Shown here: piece after piece, positions 26,659-40,169 of the stretch
Position numbering within the stretch: the first letter of the stretch is position 1
Layout: each line of letters opens with the position of its first letter
Assembly (NCBI RefSeq): GCF_028532725.1
Contig: NZ_JAQKGU010000006.1
Location: forward strand, 124,001 to 188,000
Length of the DNA: 64,000 nucleotides
Direction of reading: 5' to 3'
From: Desulfovibrio sp. Fe33
Lineage (GTDB): Bacteria; Desulfobacterota; Desulfovibrionia; Desulfovibrionales; Desulfovibrionaceae
Position numbers and translations under genes: made by a program
The notes under the pieces: generated by a model
The model's database searches: none
What the model was told of the DNA's origin: nothing
What the model saw: the letters and a program-made list of their open reading frames with translations, nothing else

Positions 26659-27939
26659 TTATAGGGAGTCGGCATAGAGCTCAATGACATGCTTGACGCT
26701 CATGTCGGCTCCTTTCTGCGAGAGCATGTCCGTAATCTGGAGCATGCACGCCGGGCAGCTGGTGGCAGCCACCTTGGCTTTGGACGCTATGATGTTGTCC
26801 GCCTTGCGGCCGCCGATTTCCTTGGACAGCTCGTAGTGGGCGATATTGAAGCTTCCGCCGCAGCCACAGCAGGTGCCCGCGTCGGTCATTTCCTTCAGGT
26901 CGCACCCGGCCGCCTTGATGATGGTCCGGGGCTGGGCCGTAATGCCCAGGGAGTTCTTCAGGTGGCAGGGATCATGATAGGTGACGCTCCGACCGCCGGT
27001 GAGTGCCTTGGGTTCGACTTTAAGAATATCCACAAGGAACTGGCTGATGTCCATCGTTTTCCGCCCCATGACGCCAATGTCATAGGTCCGGGAAGTGTCG
27101 CCCTTGTACATGTGGGGCCACAATTCCTTGATGGTGGAGGTGCAGGAGGCGCAGCCGGTGACCAGGTAGTCGAATTCACCTTTCCTGAACTGGTCCACGT
27201 TGATGCCGACGAGGGAGTCGAAGGTGTCGGTATCGCCGCTGGACAGTGCCGGGATGCCGCAGCAGGCCTGGCCTGCGGGCATGAATACGCCCACTCCGTG
27301 GTGCTTGAGCACCTTGAGGATGGCTTCGGCAACCTGCGGGTAGATCTTGTCGAACACGCAGCCCACGTAGAAGGCCACCCGGAGTCCGGAGGAACCCGCG
27401 GGGGTGTCCAGCTCGGGGACGATCTTGTGGAACGGCTTGCTCGCCAGGGTCTTGAAGTGGCGGTCGCCGATGACGGGCGCATTGAACCGGGCGCAGGAGG
27501 AGCCGAGCATGTCGTCAACCTTCTTGGTGAAGACACCCTGGAACTTGGCGCCCATTTCGGTCAGGGCGTTGAACAGTTTGGGGTTCTTCAGCAGGCCGCG
27601 GAAGATGGCCTTCTTGGCCGGGGACAGACCGAAGTAGCCGGTCATGATCGCGCGGGCCTTGAGGAAGATGTCCATGACGGACACGCCGGACGGGCAGTTG
27701 GCCTGGCAGGTCCCGCAGAGCAGGCAGCGGTTGAGCTTTTCGTTGACGCCCTCGGGGTCGGTGAGCATCTCGGAAGCGAGACCGTCGAGCAGGGCGAGCT
27801 TGCCGCGGGTCACGTCGGTTTCCCGGCCGCTCAGCTTGAATATCGGGCAGACCGCCTGGCACATGCCGCAGCGCATACACCCGACCAGCTGGTCGTCCAG
27901 TTCCTTGAACATTTGTGCGAGCTTATGAATATCGGCCAT
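26659..27939 (-). CDS. Iron-sulfur subunit of lactate/glycolate oxidase (GlcF-like)
   Basis: This 426-residue protein has two N-terminal 4Fe-4S motifs (CMRCGMCQAVCP, CLLCGTCQANCPSG) and two C-terminal CCG domains (VGCVFDKIYPQV, ACCGIPALSSG, CASCTSTIKELWP, TCCGCGGSFNI). It passes electrons from the FAD subunit encoded just upstream toward menaquinone or a membrane complex. The ATG at 27939 is preferred, with AGGTGA before it; a GTG at 27948 is possible. Confidence 0.92.
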   Translation of the reverse strand: MADIHKLAQMFKELDDQLVGCMRCGMCQAVCPIFKLSGRETDVTRGKLALLDGLASEMLTDPEGVNEKLNRCLLCGTCQANCPSGVSVMDIFLKARAIMTGYFGLSPAKKAIFRGLLKNPKLFNALTEMGAKFQGVFTKKVDDMLGSSCARFNAPVIGDRHFKTLASKPFHKIVPELDTPAGSSGLRVAFYVGCVFDKIYPQVAEAILKVLKHHGVGVFMPAGQACCGIPALSSGDTDTFDSLVGINVDQFRKGEFDYLVTGCASCTSTIKELWPHMYKGDTSRTYDIGVMGRKTMDISQFLVDILKVEPKALTGGRSVTYHDPCHLKNSLGITAQPRTIIKAAGCDLKEMTDAGTCCGCGGSFNIAHYELSKEIGGRKADNIIASKAKVAATSCPACMLQITDMLSQKGADMSVKHVIELYADSL

Positions 27940-27948
27940 TTTAGTCAC

Positions 27949-29334
27949 CTATTCGCGGCCGATGATCTTATCGGGATTGAGGATGCCCTTCGGGTCGAGG
28001 ACGGACTTCATGCGGCGGGCATAGGCCAGGGTCGCCTTGGAGGTTTCCTGGGCCATGTACTTGGACTTGGCCAGACCGATGCCGTGTTCGCCGGACAGGG
28101 TACCGCCCATGGACAGCGCCTTGTCGAAGATCATGTCGATGCCCTTTTCCACGCGTTCCCACTCGGACTTGTCGCGCTTGTCGGTCAGGATGGTGGGGTG
28201 CAGGTTGCCGTCGCCCGCGTGGCCGAAGGTACCGATGGTCAGGTCGAGCTTCTTGGCGATTTCTTCCAGGGCCTCGATCATGGCCGGAATCTTGGAGCGG
28301 GGCACGGTGGCGTCCTCAAGCACGCAGGTGGGCTTGAGCTTGGCCAGGGCGGGCAGGGCGTCGCGGCGGGCCTGCCAAACGGCATCGCGCTCGGCGGCGT
28401 CCTTGGCGACCTTCAGTTCGGTAGCGCCGTTTTCCTTGCAGATGCGTTCGACCACGGCGGCTTCGTCCTCGACCTGGGCGGGGTGGCCGTCCACTTCGAT
28501 CAGCAGCAGGGCGGCCGCGTCGACGGGCAGGCCCGCGCCGCGGAAGTTTTCGACCGTGCGGATGGTGAAGTTGTCCATCATTTCGAGGGTCGCCGGGACG
28601 ATCTTGTTGGCGATGATGGCGGCAACGGTCTCGGAGGCGGCCTTCATGGACGGGAACACGGCCATCATGGACTTGGCGGCCTGCGCCGGGGGTACGAGCT
28701 TGAGGATGATCTTGTCGAACACGCCGAGGGTGCCTTCGGAGGCGACCATCAGACCGGCCAGGTTGTAGCCGGTGACGCACTTGACGGTGCGGGAGCCGGA
28801 CTTGACCAGTTCGCCGTTGACGTCCCAGAACTCCATGCCCATGACGTAGTCCTTGGTGACGCCGTACTTGAGGCCGCGCAGGCCACCGGCGTTCTCGGCG
28901 ACGTTGCCGCCCAGGGTGGACACGGCCTGGGAGCCCGGATCCGGCGGATAGAACAGGCCGCGCTTGGCCACTTCGGCGGCGAACTGGGCGGTGATAACGC
29001 CCGGCTCGACAACGGCGTACATGTCTTCCTCGTTGATTTCGAGGATGCGGTTCAGGCCGTTGGTCAGGACGACCACGCCGCCCGGATGGGGGATGGTGCC
29101 GCCGGACAGGTTGGTGCCCGCGCCGCGAACGGTCAGGGGCAGGCCGTTGTCGTTGCACAGCTTGGTGACCGCGCCCAGGGCCTCGCTGGTCCGGGGACGA
29201 ACCACCAGGGCGGGCATGACGGAATCCAGAACCGCCGCGTCATAGGAATAGGCGTGACGGTCGGTCTCGCCGGTCATCACATTCTCGGCACCGGCTATAT
29301 TTTCAAATTCTTTGACAATTGCTTCTTTGGTCAT
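27949..29334 (-). CDS. FAD-binding lactate dehydrogenase (GlcD/Dld family)
   Basis: This 461-residue flavoprotein has the PCMH FAD-binding fold (PALVVRPRTSEALGAVTKLC, VRGAGTNLSGGTIP, PPDPGSQAVSTLGGNVAENA) and the FAD-oxidase C-terminal domain (FGHAGDGNLHPTIL, SGEHGIGLAKSKYM). It oxidises D-lactate or a related 2-hydroxyacid to pyruvate. The equivalent gene in D. vulgaris (DVU3027) is annotated as lactate or glycolate dehydrogenase. It sits between the lactate permease and its Fe-S partner. Confidence 0.92.
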   Translation of the reverse strand: MTKEAIVKEFENIAGAENVMTGETDRHAYSYDAAVLDSVMPALVVRPRTSEALGAVTKLCNDNGLPLTVRGAGTNLSGGTIPHPGGVVVLTNGLNRILEINEEDMYAVVEPGVITAQFAAEVAKRGLFYPPDPGSQAVSTLGGNVAENAGGLRGLKYGVTKDYVMGMEFWDVNGELVKSGSRTVKCVTGYNLAGLMVASEGTLGVFDKIILKLVPPAQAAKSMMAVFPSMKAASETVAAIIANKIVPATLEMMDNFTIRTVENFRGAGLPVDAAALLLIEVDGHPAQVEDEAAVVERICKENGATELKVAKDAAERDAVWQARRDALPALAKLKPTCVLEDATVPRSKIPAMIEALEEIAKKLDLTIGTFGHAGDGNLHPTILTDKRDKSEWERVEKGIDMIFDKALSMGGTLSGEHGIGLAKSKYMAQETSKATLAYARRMKSVLDPKGILNPDKIIGRE

Positions 29335-29429
29335 GATCGACTCCTAAAGAAAATGGTGATCCCCGGTACAGCGTCCGGGGTTGGTTGCGTTTTTTCCGTT
29401 GAACCAGACTACATTTTTGGGGTCGTTGT

Positions 29430-29462
29430 CGGGGGAGGCGGACAAGCGGCCCGCCTCCCCCG
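29430..29462 (-). promoter_or_regulatory. Intercistronic hairpin between lactate permease and dehydrogenase genes
   Basis: A perfect 12-bp stem (CGGGGGAGGCGG with CCGCCTCCCCCG) has no T run, so a processing or stability role is more likely than termination. A second small hairpin, CCCCGG/CCGGGG at 29361-29380, lies closer to the next gene. Confidence 0.55.
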
Positions 29463-29477
29463 GTTATTAACTATTCC

Positions 29478-31187
29478 TTAGAACAGGCCGGGCAGGAAGA
29501 CGAAGCTCATGAGCGAGGCGACGATTCCCACGACGACGCCGTACAGCAGGAAGGGCCATACGGTGCGCTTCAGGATTGCGCCTTCCATGCCGGACAAGCC
29601 GACGACGGCGCAGGCAGCCACGATGTTGTGGATGCAGATCATGTTGCCCATGCCGCCACCGACGGCCTGGGCGGCCACGATGATCTGGCGGGGCAGTTCA
29701 AGCTGCGAGGCGACGCCCCACTGGAACTCGGCGAAGAGCAGGTCCGACACGGTGTTGGAGCCGGTGATGAACGCGCCGAGGCCGCCCACGAAGGAGGCGA
29801 ACATGGGCCATGCGTCACCCGCGATACCGGCGACGGCCTTGGCCAGAGCCAGGGGCATGGACGGGTAGCTGCTCGGGTTCAGGGCGGCGTCGGCGATGCC
29901 GGAACCGCGGAAGATGGACACCAGGGCGACCGCCGCGAACAGGGCGATGGTCGGGTTCTTCATGGTCTTGAAGGCCTGGGACCAGGCGAGCTTGACCTTT
30001 TCGCCGGGCATACCGTGGATGAACACGGTCAGCAGGGCGACCAGGGTGAACGGAATGGTACCGGGCAGGTACAGGTAGGCGATGGAGGCGCTGACGCTTT
30101 CAAAGCCGAGAATGTTGGAGAACTTGATGGCCTGACCGGCGAGCATGGACTTGAGGCCGAGCTCGGGGATACGGGTCACGACCAGGATGATGCCGATGAG
30201 GATGTAGGGCAGCCATGCCTTGAACTGGCTCATGTGAGCCTTGAACTCGGAGGCATCGGCGGAAACGGAACCGGTCCACTCGGGGTCCCACTTGGCCGGG
30301 TCGCCGAAGTTCCAGGAGGTCTTGGGCATGCAGAAGCCCTTCTTGGCACCGATGATGATGATGCCCAGGCCGAGCAGACCACCGATCAGGGACGGGAACT
30401 CGGGACCGACGTTCCAGGCGAAGACCAGGTAGGGGACGGTGAAGGCGACGGCCGCGAAAATGCAGAACTTCCAGGCGGCGAAGCCGGGCTTCCAGCTACG
30501 CTCGGGGCCGAAGAAGCGGGTGATGAAACCGAGCATGAAGATCGGCAGGATGAAGATCATGGCCACGTTCATGACGGTGGCCCACTGGCCGACGAGCATG
30601 ATGAAGTCGCCCATGTTGGTGAAATTCACACCGGGTGCGCCGGACTGAACGGCGGCTTCCACTCCGGGGGCCAGGAACTTGAGGCCCAGGACGACGGGGG
30701 TGCCGACTGCGCCGAAGGTGACCGGGAAGGAGTTGAAGACCAGACAGATGATGGCTGCGGCCAGGGGCGGGAAGCCCAGGGAGAGCAACAGCGGGGCGGC
30801 CAGTGCGGCGGGGGTGCCGAAACCGGCGGCGCCTTCGATGAAGGCGGCGAACATGTAACCGATGATGATCGCCTGGATGCGGCGGTCCGGGGTGATGTTC
30901 TGCATACCGTGCTGGATGGTCTCCATGCCGCCGGAATGCTGAAGGGTGCGCAGAATCAGGATCGCGCCGAAAACAATGATGAGAATGCCGATGGCCGTCA
31001 CGAACCCTTGCAGGGTAAGGGCGGCGACGTAGGCGACAGGCAGGCTCCAGACCAGGACAGCGCCGGCGGCGGCGGTGAGCCACGCCAGGGGCATGGCTTT
31101 GGTGGCGGGCCAGCGCATACCGACCATGAGCACGAGCGCCACCAGGATGGGCAGCAGTGCGACCAATGCGAGCACTTCAATAGACAT
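29478..31187 (-). CDS. lctP: L-lactate permease, LctP family
   Basis: This 569-residue inner-membrane proton/lactate symporter has about 13 hydrophobic helices. Family marks include [59 protein letters not shown] and [20 protein letters not shown]. The ATG at 31187 follows GGAGG; an upstream in-frame start at 31223 would cover that site. It supplies substrate to the dehydrogenases encoded downstream. Confidence 0.96.
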   Translation of the reverse strand: MSIEVLALVALLPILVALVLMVGMRWPATKAMPLAWLTAAAGAVLVWSLPVAYVAALTLQGFVTAIGILIIVFGAILILRTLQHSGGMETIQHGMQNITPDRRIQAIIIGYMFAAFIEGAAGFGTPAALAAPLLLSLGFPPLAAAIICLVFNSFPVTFGAVGTPVVLGLKFLAPGVEAAVQSGAPGVNFTNMGDFIMLVGQWATVMNVAMIFILPIFMLGFITRFFGPERSWKPGFAAWKFCIFAAVAFTVPYLVFAWNVGPEFPSLIGGLLGLGIIIIGAKKGFCMPKTSWNFGDPAKWDPEWTGSVSADASEFKAHMSQFKAWLPYILIGIILVVTRIPELGLKSMLAGQAIKFSNILGFESVSASIAYLYLPGTIPFTLVALLTVFIHGMPGEKVKLAWSQAFKTMKNPTIALFAAVALVSIFRGSGIADAALNPSSYPSMPLALAKAVAGIAGDAWPMFASFVGGLGAFITGSNTVSDLLFAEFQWGVASQLELPRQIIVAAQAVGGGMGNMICIHNIVAACAVVGLSGMEGAILKRTVWPFLLYGVVVGIVASLMSFVFLPGLF

Positions 31188-31206
31188 TAAACAAACCTCC
31201 ATGGGT

Positions 31207-31282
31207 GTGAGGTGATACCTCACGTTTCAACAAATGTGCGGGAAGGGTTAGGCAGAAGCCTCCGCAACGCCCCTTCCCGCAC
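31207..31282 (-). promoter_or_regulatory. Two stem-loops between the PFOR and lactate permease genes
   Basis: GTGAGGT/ACCTCAC (31207-31223, 3-base loop) and GTGCGGGAAGGG/CCCTTCCCGCAC (31236-31282, 12 bp) lie in the 108-base gap. The larger one has no good T run on the minus strand. They may set different amounts of the two proteins from one transcript (inference). Confidence 0.6.
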
Positions 31283-31295
31283 ATGCCTCTAACTC

Positions 31296-34898
<3,603 letters not shown>

Positions 34899-34967
34899 CT
34901 AATTGGGGTCGTCGGATTTTTTGGCGTCCGCAGCGCGGACCCTTTCCTTTGAAGACACAGATGCTAC

Positions 34968-34983
34968 TCAACATTCGTGCCAA
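34968..34983 (-). promoter_or_regulatory. Candidate sigma-54 promoter of the lactate operon
   Basis: On the minus strand TTGGCACGAATGTTGA has a perfect -24 element (TTGGCAC) and correct ten-base spacing, but the -12 dinucleotide is GA instead of GC. It is about 85-97 bases before the por start. Upstream on the minus strand is a pair of direct repeats (GTAACA, GTAAAC) near 35012-35025 that could bind the LurR-type activator (inference). Confidence 0.55.
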
Positions 34984-35158
34984 CTTTGTGAAAAAGCAAA
35001 TCAGTAGCGTTTACATGCTGTTACAGAAAATGAGGAGAGAGGGAGGGAGGGCGCGGACACGAGGCTGAGTCTGAAAAATAGGACGGGAAAAGTAATAAGG
35101 ATATGATAAAATCACGTATCACGGGGTTTCCCGCCCAAATGCGCCGTTCAGAAGAGCG

Positions 35159-35190
35159 AAAAAAAGGCCGTCCAAAAAAATGGACAGCCG
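35159..35190 (-). terminator. Terminator after tag
   Basis: On the minus strand GGCTGTCC pairs with GGACGGCC (one G-T pair) and is followed by seven T. It closes the lurS-lurR-tag transcript before the por promoter. Confidence 0.85.
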
Positions 35191-35223
35191 GAAAATGCCC
35201 GTAATACGGGGAATGCGGAGGTC

Positions 35224-35787
35224 TCAGCCCCGCGGAATGGTGGCCCAGGGCGGTCCGGCTTTCAGGATTTTTCGATGAACCGGGCAGGACTCGGCGTGCG
35301 CGCCTCTCAAGTAGCCGGAGCTCATGAGGAACTCGCCCACGATCTCCCCGCCCACGAATTTGAAGCGGGTCTTGAAGAGCTTGACCCAATCCTGCTTGTC
35401 CAGCGGGTGATGGGCGTCAAGCCACGCCTTGAAAGAGCCGTGTTCGCGTTGCAGACCGAGGACGGCCTTGGCGTTATGGATGGCGGCGTCGACTTTGAGC
35501 CGGTTGCGGATGATCCCGGCGTCGGCCAGAAGTCTGGTCCGGTCCGATTCCCCGTAGGCGGCCACGGTGGAGATGTCGAACCCGTCGAACGCCTTGCGGA
35601 AGTTGCTTTCCTTATTGAGGATAGTCCGCCAGCTCAGCCCGGCCTGATTGATCTCCAGGATGAGCAGGGCGAACAGTTCGTTGTCGTCCTCCACGGGGAA
35701 GCCGTACCGGGTGTCGTGATAGATGCGGTCCAGGTCGTCCGCCTCCCGGGCGGCGCAGAGGTCGCAATAGGTGGCGAAATCGGCCAT
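35224..35787 (-). CDS. tag: DNA-3-methyladenine glycosylase I
   Basis: This 187-residue repair enzyme removes 3-methyladenine. It has YHDTRYGFPVEDDNELFALL, EINQAGLSWRTILNK, and the zinc-site tail HAESCPVHRKI; the N-terminal cysteines C8 and C11 complete the metal site. The ATG at 35787 has AGGAAA seven bases upstream. It follows lurR by eight bases, probably a chance passenger of that operon. Confidence 0.92.
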   Translation of the reverse strand: MADFATYCDLCAAREADDLDRIYHDTRYGFPVEDDNELFALLILEINQAGLSWRTILNKESNFRKAFDGFDISTVAAYGESDRTRLLADAGIIRNRLKVDAAIHNAKAVLGLQREHGSFKAWLDAHHPLDKQDWVKLFKTRFKFVGGEIVGEFLMSSGYLRGAHAESCPVHRKILKAGPPWATIPRG

Positions 35788-35795
35788 GCGGTTTC

Positions 35796-37238
35796 CTAGA
35801 GGGACAGGCCGTACTTCTTGAGCAGGCCGTAGAAGTGGGAACGGGAGAGCTTGGAGACTTCGAGAATGCGCGGCAGGTCGCCGTCGCATTGGCGGATGAG
35901 TTCGCCCAGGTAGACTTTTTCGGCGGTGCTCTTGAAGTCTCGAAGCGTCGGCAGCTCCTGTTCGAATATGTCTTCGAAGATGTCCTGTCCGATTTTCCGG
36001 ACTGGCTCCGTGTAGTCCGATGTGCGGGCCTCCTCTTCGGGATTGTCGTTGGTCATGCGCTCAATCTGCGCCTTTGCCACCCGGATGCGCAGTTCGCGCG
36101 GGAGGTGCATGGCGTAGAGCGTCTTTTCGTTGCCCGACGTGACCACGGCGCGTTCCAGGATATTGAAAAGTTCGCGGACGTTGCCCGGCCACTCGTAGCT
36201 CTCCAGGGACGGATGAAAGTCCGACCCGAAGGACTTCGGCGGCATGGAGTATTGGCGGCAGAGATGGTTCACCCTGTAGGTGGCCAGGGCCTTGATGTCC
36301 TCGGGACGCTCCCTGAGGGGCGGCAGATGGATGTGCATCGTCTTGAGCCGATACAGCAGGTCGGAACGGAACGTCCCCTTTTCGACCATATCATCCAGGT
36401 CGCGGTTGGTGGCGGCAACAAGCCGGAAGTCGCTGGTCTGCTCGCGGGTGTCACCCACCGGGCGAAAGGTCCGCTCCTGCAGGACGCGCAGGAAAGCCTT
36501 CTGCATGGACAGGGGCATTTCGCCCACCTCGTCCAGGAACAGGGTGCCGCCGTCCGCCAGTTTGATAAGGCCGATACGGTCGTTCTGGGCTCCGGTGAAC
36601 GCGCCCTTGCGGTGTCCGTACAAGGTGGATTCCAGCAGGGATTCCGTGAGCCCGGCGCAGTCCACGACAACGAAATTGCCCGTCTTGCGTTTGGAGTTGG
36701 CGTGGATGGTGGAGGCGAACAGCTCCTTGCCGGTGCCGGTTTCGCCGGTGATGAGCACGTTGGACTCCGACCGGGCCGCCTGGGACAGAAGGTTGAAGCT
36801 GCTCTTGATGATCGGGCTTTCGCCGACCACGCCTTTCATTTCCAGGTCGCGGTCGCCGTCGCGGCCCCGCTTTTCTTCATGGTATTTGAGGGCGCGGCCC
36901 AGGGTCAGGGATATTTCGCGTATGCTGGACGGCTTGAGCAGATAGTCCCAGACGCCGCCCCTGATGGCCAGTTCCGCGCCGTCGGGATCGCCCTTGCCCG
37001 TCAGTATTATCACTTCGGGCGGGTCGGGCAGGGCCATGATGTCCGGCAGGATGCCGAGGCCGTTGCCGTCGGGCAGGCGCACGTCCAGGAAGACCACGTC
37101 GAAGGCCTTCTTGCGCATCATCCGCAGTCCGGAGTCCAGGGTGTGTGCGGAGGCGCATTCGTGCGGGAGCCTGTTTATCAGGCTCTCCATGGTTTCGCAG
37201 ACCTCGAGGTCGTCGTCTATAATCAGAATGTCTGCCAC
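35796..37238 (-). CDS. lurR: Sigma-54-dependent response regulator, LurR type
   Basis: This 480-residue NtrC-family activator has a receiver (DDD at 8-10, phospho-acceptor D52 in FLDVRLPDGNG) and an AAA+ domain with Walker A GETGTGKE, an intact GAFTGA loop in GHRKGAFTGAQ and Walker B TLFLDEVGE. A Fis-type helix-turn-helix ends the protein. The GTG start at 37238 follows AAGGGGA and lies 1 base after the kinase stop. In D. vulgaris the regulator at this place (DVU3023, LurR) controls lactate oxidation genes; the same role is inferred from position. Confidence 0.9.
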   Translation of the reverse strand: MADILIIDDDLEVCETMESLINRLPHECASAHTLDSGLRMMRKKAFDVVFLDVRLPDGNGLGILPDIMALPDPPEVIILTGKGDPDGAELAIRGGVWDYLLKPSSIREISLTLGRALKYHEEKRGRDGDRDLEMKGVVGESPIIKSSFNLLSQAARSESNVLITGETGTGKELFASTIHANSKRKTGNFVVVDCAGLTESLLESTLYGHRKGAFTGAQNDRIGLIKLADGGTLFLDEVGEMPLSMQKAFLRVLQERTFRPVGDTREQTSDFRLVAATNRDLDDMVEKGTFRSDLLYRLKTMHIHLPPLRERPEDIKALATYRVNHLCRQYSMPPKSFGSDFHPSLESYEWPGNVRELFNILERAVVTSGNEKTLYAMHLPRELRIRVAKAQIERMTNDNPEEEARTSDYTEPVRKIGQDIFEDIFEQELPTLRDFKSTAEKVYLGELIRQCDGDLPRILEVSKLSRSHFYGLLKKYGLSL

Positions 37239-37239
37239 G

Positions 37240-39894
37240 TCATTCCCCTTGCGCTTCGTTGTTCAACACCGTGTTGATGGCTCTGGACAGGTCCTGCTTG
37301 TCGTAAGGTTTGATAACCACGAGACGGATGTTCGGCAAGTCCGAGGCAGCGGATACGGCATCCTCTCGTCCGGAAATGAGGATCACGGGCAGGTCGGGTT
37401 CGATGACCGCGAGGCGTTTGGCCAGTTGCGTTCCGCTCATGCCGGGCATGTCGTAGTCCGTGATGACCAGGTCGAATGCGCCGGGTATTTCGTTGACCAG
37501 CCGCAGGGCCGATAGCGGGTTTTCCTGTCCGTCCACGAAGTAGCCCATGGTTTCGAGAAGACGCGGCGTGGTCTGGAGTTGGTCGACGTCGTCCTCGACG
37601 AACAGGATGCGCGCGCCGATATTGTGGGGCACGCCGGAGAAGTCCACGTCGCCGCACAGGCCCGTGTCTCCCTTGGGAAGATAGATGGTGAAGGTCGTCC
37701 CGCCTCCATCGCGCGGGGCCACCTGGAGGCCGCCCTTGTGGCTGTGCACGATGCCGTGGACGACGGCCAGGCCCAGACCCGTGCCTTCTGTCTTGTCTTT
37801 TGTGGTGAAGAACGGGTCGAATATCTTGTCCACGATGTCCAGCGGGATGCCCGGTCCGTTGTCCTCCACCACTAGGCGGACGTATTCGCCGGGGATCAGC
37901 CCCAGCATGTCCGCGTCTTCGCGCGCGAGTTCCGCCTGGTCCAGGCGGACTTCAATGACCCCGCCCGTGCCGCGCAGTGCGTGGAAGGCGTTGGTGCACA
38001 GGTTCATGACCACTTGGTGGATCTGGGTCGGGTCGGCATAGACGCAGGAAAGATTCTCCGCGATCCGCGAGCGGACCTCGATCTTGCGCGGCATGGAGGA
38101 TTCGAGCAGCCCGATGGCCTCGGTGATGACGCCGCCCACGTCGGTGGGCCTGAAGCCTTCCGTGGATGGACGGCTGAAGGCCAGAATCTGCTTGACCACG
38201 CGGCCGCCGCGCCGGGCCGCCTTGAGCACCCTTTCCAGATCGCGGGTCGTCATGGAGCCCGGGTCCAGGTCGCCTACGGCCAGCTCGGTGGAGTTGATGA
38301 TGCTGGTCAGGATGTTGTTGAAATCATGAGCGATGCCTCCGGCAAGAGTGCCGATGGCCTCCATTTTCTGAGATTGCAGCAACTGTTTTTCCAGATTCAG
38401 TTCGGTGGTGATGTTGTCCACCATGGACAGCACGCCCACGATTTGCCCCGAACGGTCGTTGATGGGGACCTTGGTGGCTTCGATCCATGCGGGATTGCCC
38501 TTGGCGTCGGCGATCTTCCGCCGTTCCTTGCGGAACGCCTGGCCCTTGCTGATGACTGATTTGTCCGCCCCGGACGCCCAGGATGCGTAATCCAGGTCCG
38601 GGATGACGTCGTAGGTCGTCTTGCGGACGATTCCCGCACCGTGTTCCACGCCGAAGAATTCCGAGAAGGCCCTGTTGGTGCCGAGGAATTTCCCCTCGGC
38701 GTCCTTCCATGAGACCAACTGCGGAATGGTGTCCATGAGTGTCTCCTGGAAGGCGAGCTGGTCCTTGATCTTCCGTTCGACCTTGCGCCGTTCGAGCATG
38801 GTGATGGTCAGGAATATGAGAACCAGCACGAGCAGGACGAAGCTGACCATGATGGTCCAGAAGAGTTCCTTGGACAGCTCGTAGAACGCCTTGGGCGCGT
38901 TGATGATGCGGCTGCCCTCGGGCAGCAGGTCCATGTTCAGCTTGAGTCGCTTCATTACCTCGTAGTCGAAGATATATTCACCGGTGGTCTCCCGGAATAC
39001 CGGAATATCGTCGGCATCCTTGCCGTCAAGGATTTCCAGGGCGACTGTGGCGGCTTTTCGGCCGTGCATGTAGCCGGACAGCATGTTGCCGCCCACGGCG
39101 CCGTTGCCCGCAAGGAATTCCCATGCGGTGTAGATGGGTACGTGGGACCTGGTCGAGATGACCTGCATGACCTCTTCTGCGGTCAGAAACCGGCCGTCGA
39201 TGACCTGGTAGTAGGGAATGAAGAAAAGGAATGTGTCATTGGGCAGGATCGCCACCCGATCCACGACGTTTTCGAGCGACATGTCGGTCCAGTATTCGAC
39301 GTTCAGCGGTTTTTTGTAGCGGCTGAGCTGGTTCCTGACCTGGCGTTCGATGGCCGCTCCGGTTGTGGAGGAGTCGTCGACCACGACGATGCGCTTCTTG
39401 TCCGGGTGCAGCCGCAGGGCCACGTCCACTGTTTTGGACAAGTCGAAGATTTCGATGATGCCCGTGGCGTTGTCCGAGTCCGTGTCGTCGGTGTGGAGGA
39501 AGTTGACCCCGCAGAAGACCAGGGGGACGCCGGGGAAAAGGATGTCCCTATACTGCATGGCGAAGGAGTAGGCGTCGTTGTCCGAAGTCATTATGAGGTC
39601 GAACTTTTCGTGCTTGAACTTCTCCTTGTACAGCCTCAGGAGCATGTGGGTTACATCTTCGTAGTTGTACCGCTTGGCGTCCATGTATTCGATTTGGAGA
39701 TCGATCTTGTAATGGCTGTTGTCCAGAACCGAGCGAATGCCGCGCATGATCGCGTCCGACCACTTGTAGCCGTGGTGGTAGGAGTTCAGGCAGAGCACGC
39801 TTTTCTTCGGCTTTTCGACTCCGCCCAGCGCCGGCCGGACAGGCAGGACGCAGAGGCAGGTCAGAAGTAGGGTCAAACAGAGTATTTTTCGCAT
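37240..39894 (-). CDS. lurS: Hybrid sensor histidine kinase, LurS type
   Basis: This ~884-residue membrane kinase has a signal sequence, a periplasmic domain like ABC substrate-binding proteins (KKSVLCLNSYHHGYKWSDAI, residues ~30-330), and a transmembrane helix (TIMVSFVLLVLVLIFLTITM). A PAS domain follows (MDTIPQLVSWKDAEGKFLGT), then HisKA (GGIAHDFNNILTSI), an ATPase (EDNGPGIP, GTGLGLAVVHGI) and a C-terminal receiver (DLVITDYDMPGMSG). It is directly upstream of lurR. The periplasmic part may sense lactate or another organic acid (inference). The start could be 39894 or 39912. Confidence 0.9.
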   Translation of the reverse strand: MRKILCLTLLLTCLCVLPVRPALGGVEKPKKSVLCLNSYHHGYKWSDAIMRGIRSVLDNSHYKIDLQIEYMDAKRYNYEDVTHMLLRLYKEKFKHEKFDLIMTSDNDAYSFAMQYRDILFPGVPLVFCGVNFLHTDDTDSDNATGIIEIFDLSKTVDVALRLHPDKKRIVVVDDSSTTGAAIERQVRNQLSRYKKPLNVEYWTDMSLENVVDRVAILPNDTFLFFIPYYQVIDGRFLTAEEVMQVISTRSHVPIYTAWEFLAGNGAVGGNMLSGYMHGRKAATVALEILDGKDADDIPVFRETTGEYIFDYEVMKRLKLNMDLLPEGSRIINAPKAFYELSKELFWTIMVSFVLLVLVLIFLTITMLERRKVERKIKDQLAFQETLMDTIPQLVSWKDAEGKFLGTNRAFSEFFGVEHGAGIVRKTTYDVIPDLDYASWASGADKSVISKGQAFRKERRKIADAKGNPAWIEATKVPINDRSGQIVGVLSMVDNITTELNLEKQLLQSQKMEAIGTLAGGIAHDFNNILTSIINSTELAVGDLDPGSMTTRDLERVLKAARRGGRVVKQILAFSRPSTEGFRPTDVGGVITEAIGLLESSMPRKIEVRSRIAENLSCVYADPTQIHQVVMNLCTNAFHALRGTGGVIEVRLDQAELAREDADMLGLIPGEYVRLVVEDNGPGIPLDIVDKIFDPFFTTKDKTEGTGLGLAVVHGIVHSHKGGLQVAPRDGGGTTFTIYLPKGDTGLCGDVDFSGVPHNIGARILFVEDDVDQLQTTPRLLETMGYFVDGQENPLSALRLVNEIPGAFDLVITDYDMPGMSGTQLAKRLAVIEPDLPVILISGREDAVSAASDLPNIRLVVIKPYDKQDLSRAINTVLNNEAQGE

Positions 39895-40169
39895 GGTGGT
39901 TCTTTTTGGCATTTCTCGTGCATAATGTACTCGCATGATCGCGACGCCGCGATACATGCAAGGGTCGGGCCTCAGCCCGCCAAAGTCAAGGCGTCGCGGC
40001 CCGGGTTATTCGCATCATCCCCCGGGAAAACAGTCAAGGGGATGATTTATAATGTGAACTGGGGTGACAAAACGGAAAACCGTGCTTATCCTGATTTGTG
40101 TAAGCAAGCGTCTATTTCAAGTCGTTTTGTCTATGCGTCCTGAATTGTTGAATTTCAAGGAGAGTCCAA
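39895..40169. other. Divergent intergenic region
   Basis: This gap between lurS and the Dabb gene contains a plus-strand TATAAT at 40049-40054. I see no RNA or clear operator. Confidence 0.4.

Noticed and set aside
35021-35389. 122-residue minus-strand frame over the tag terminator
   Set aside because: It runs out of phase through the end of tag and its terminator and has no family similarity.
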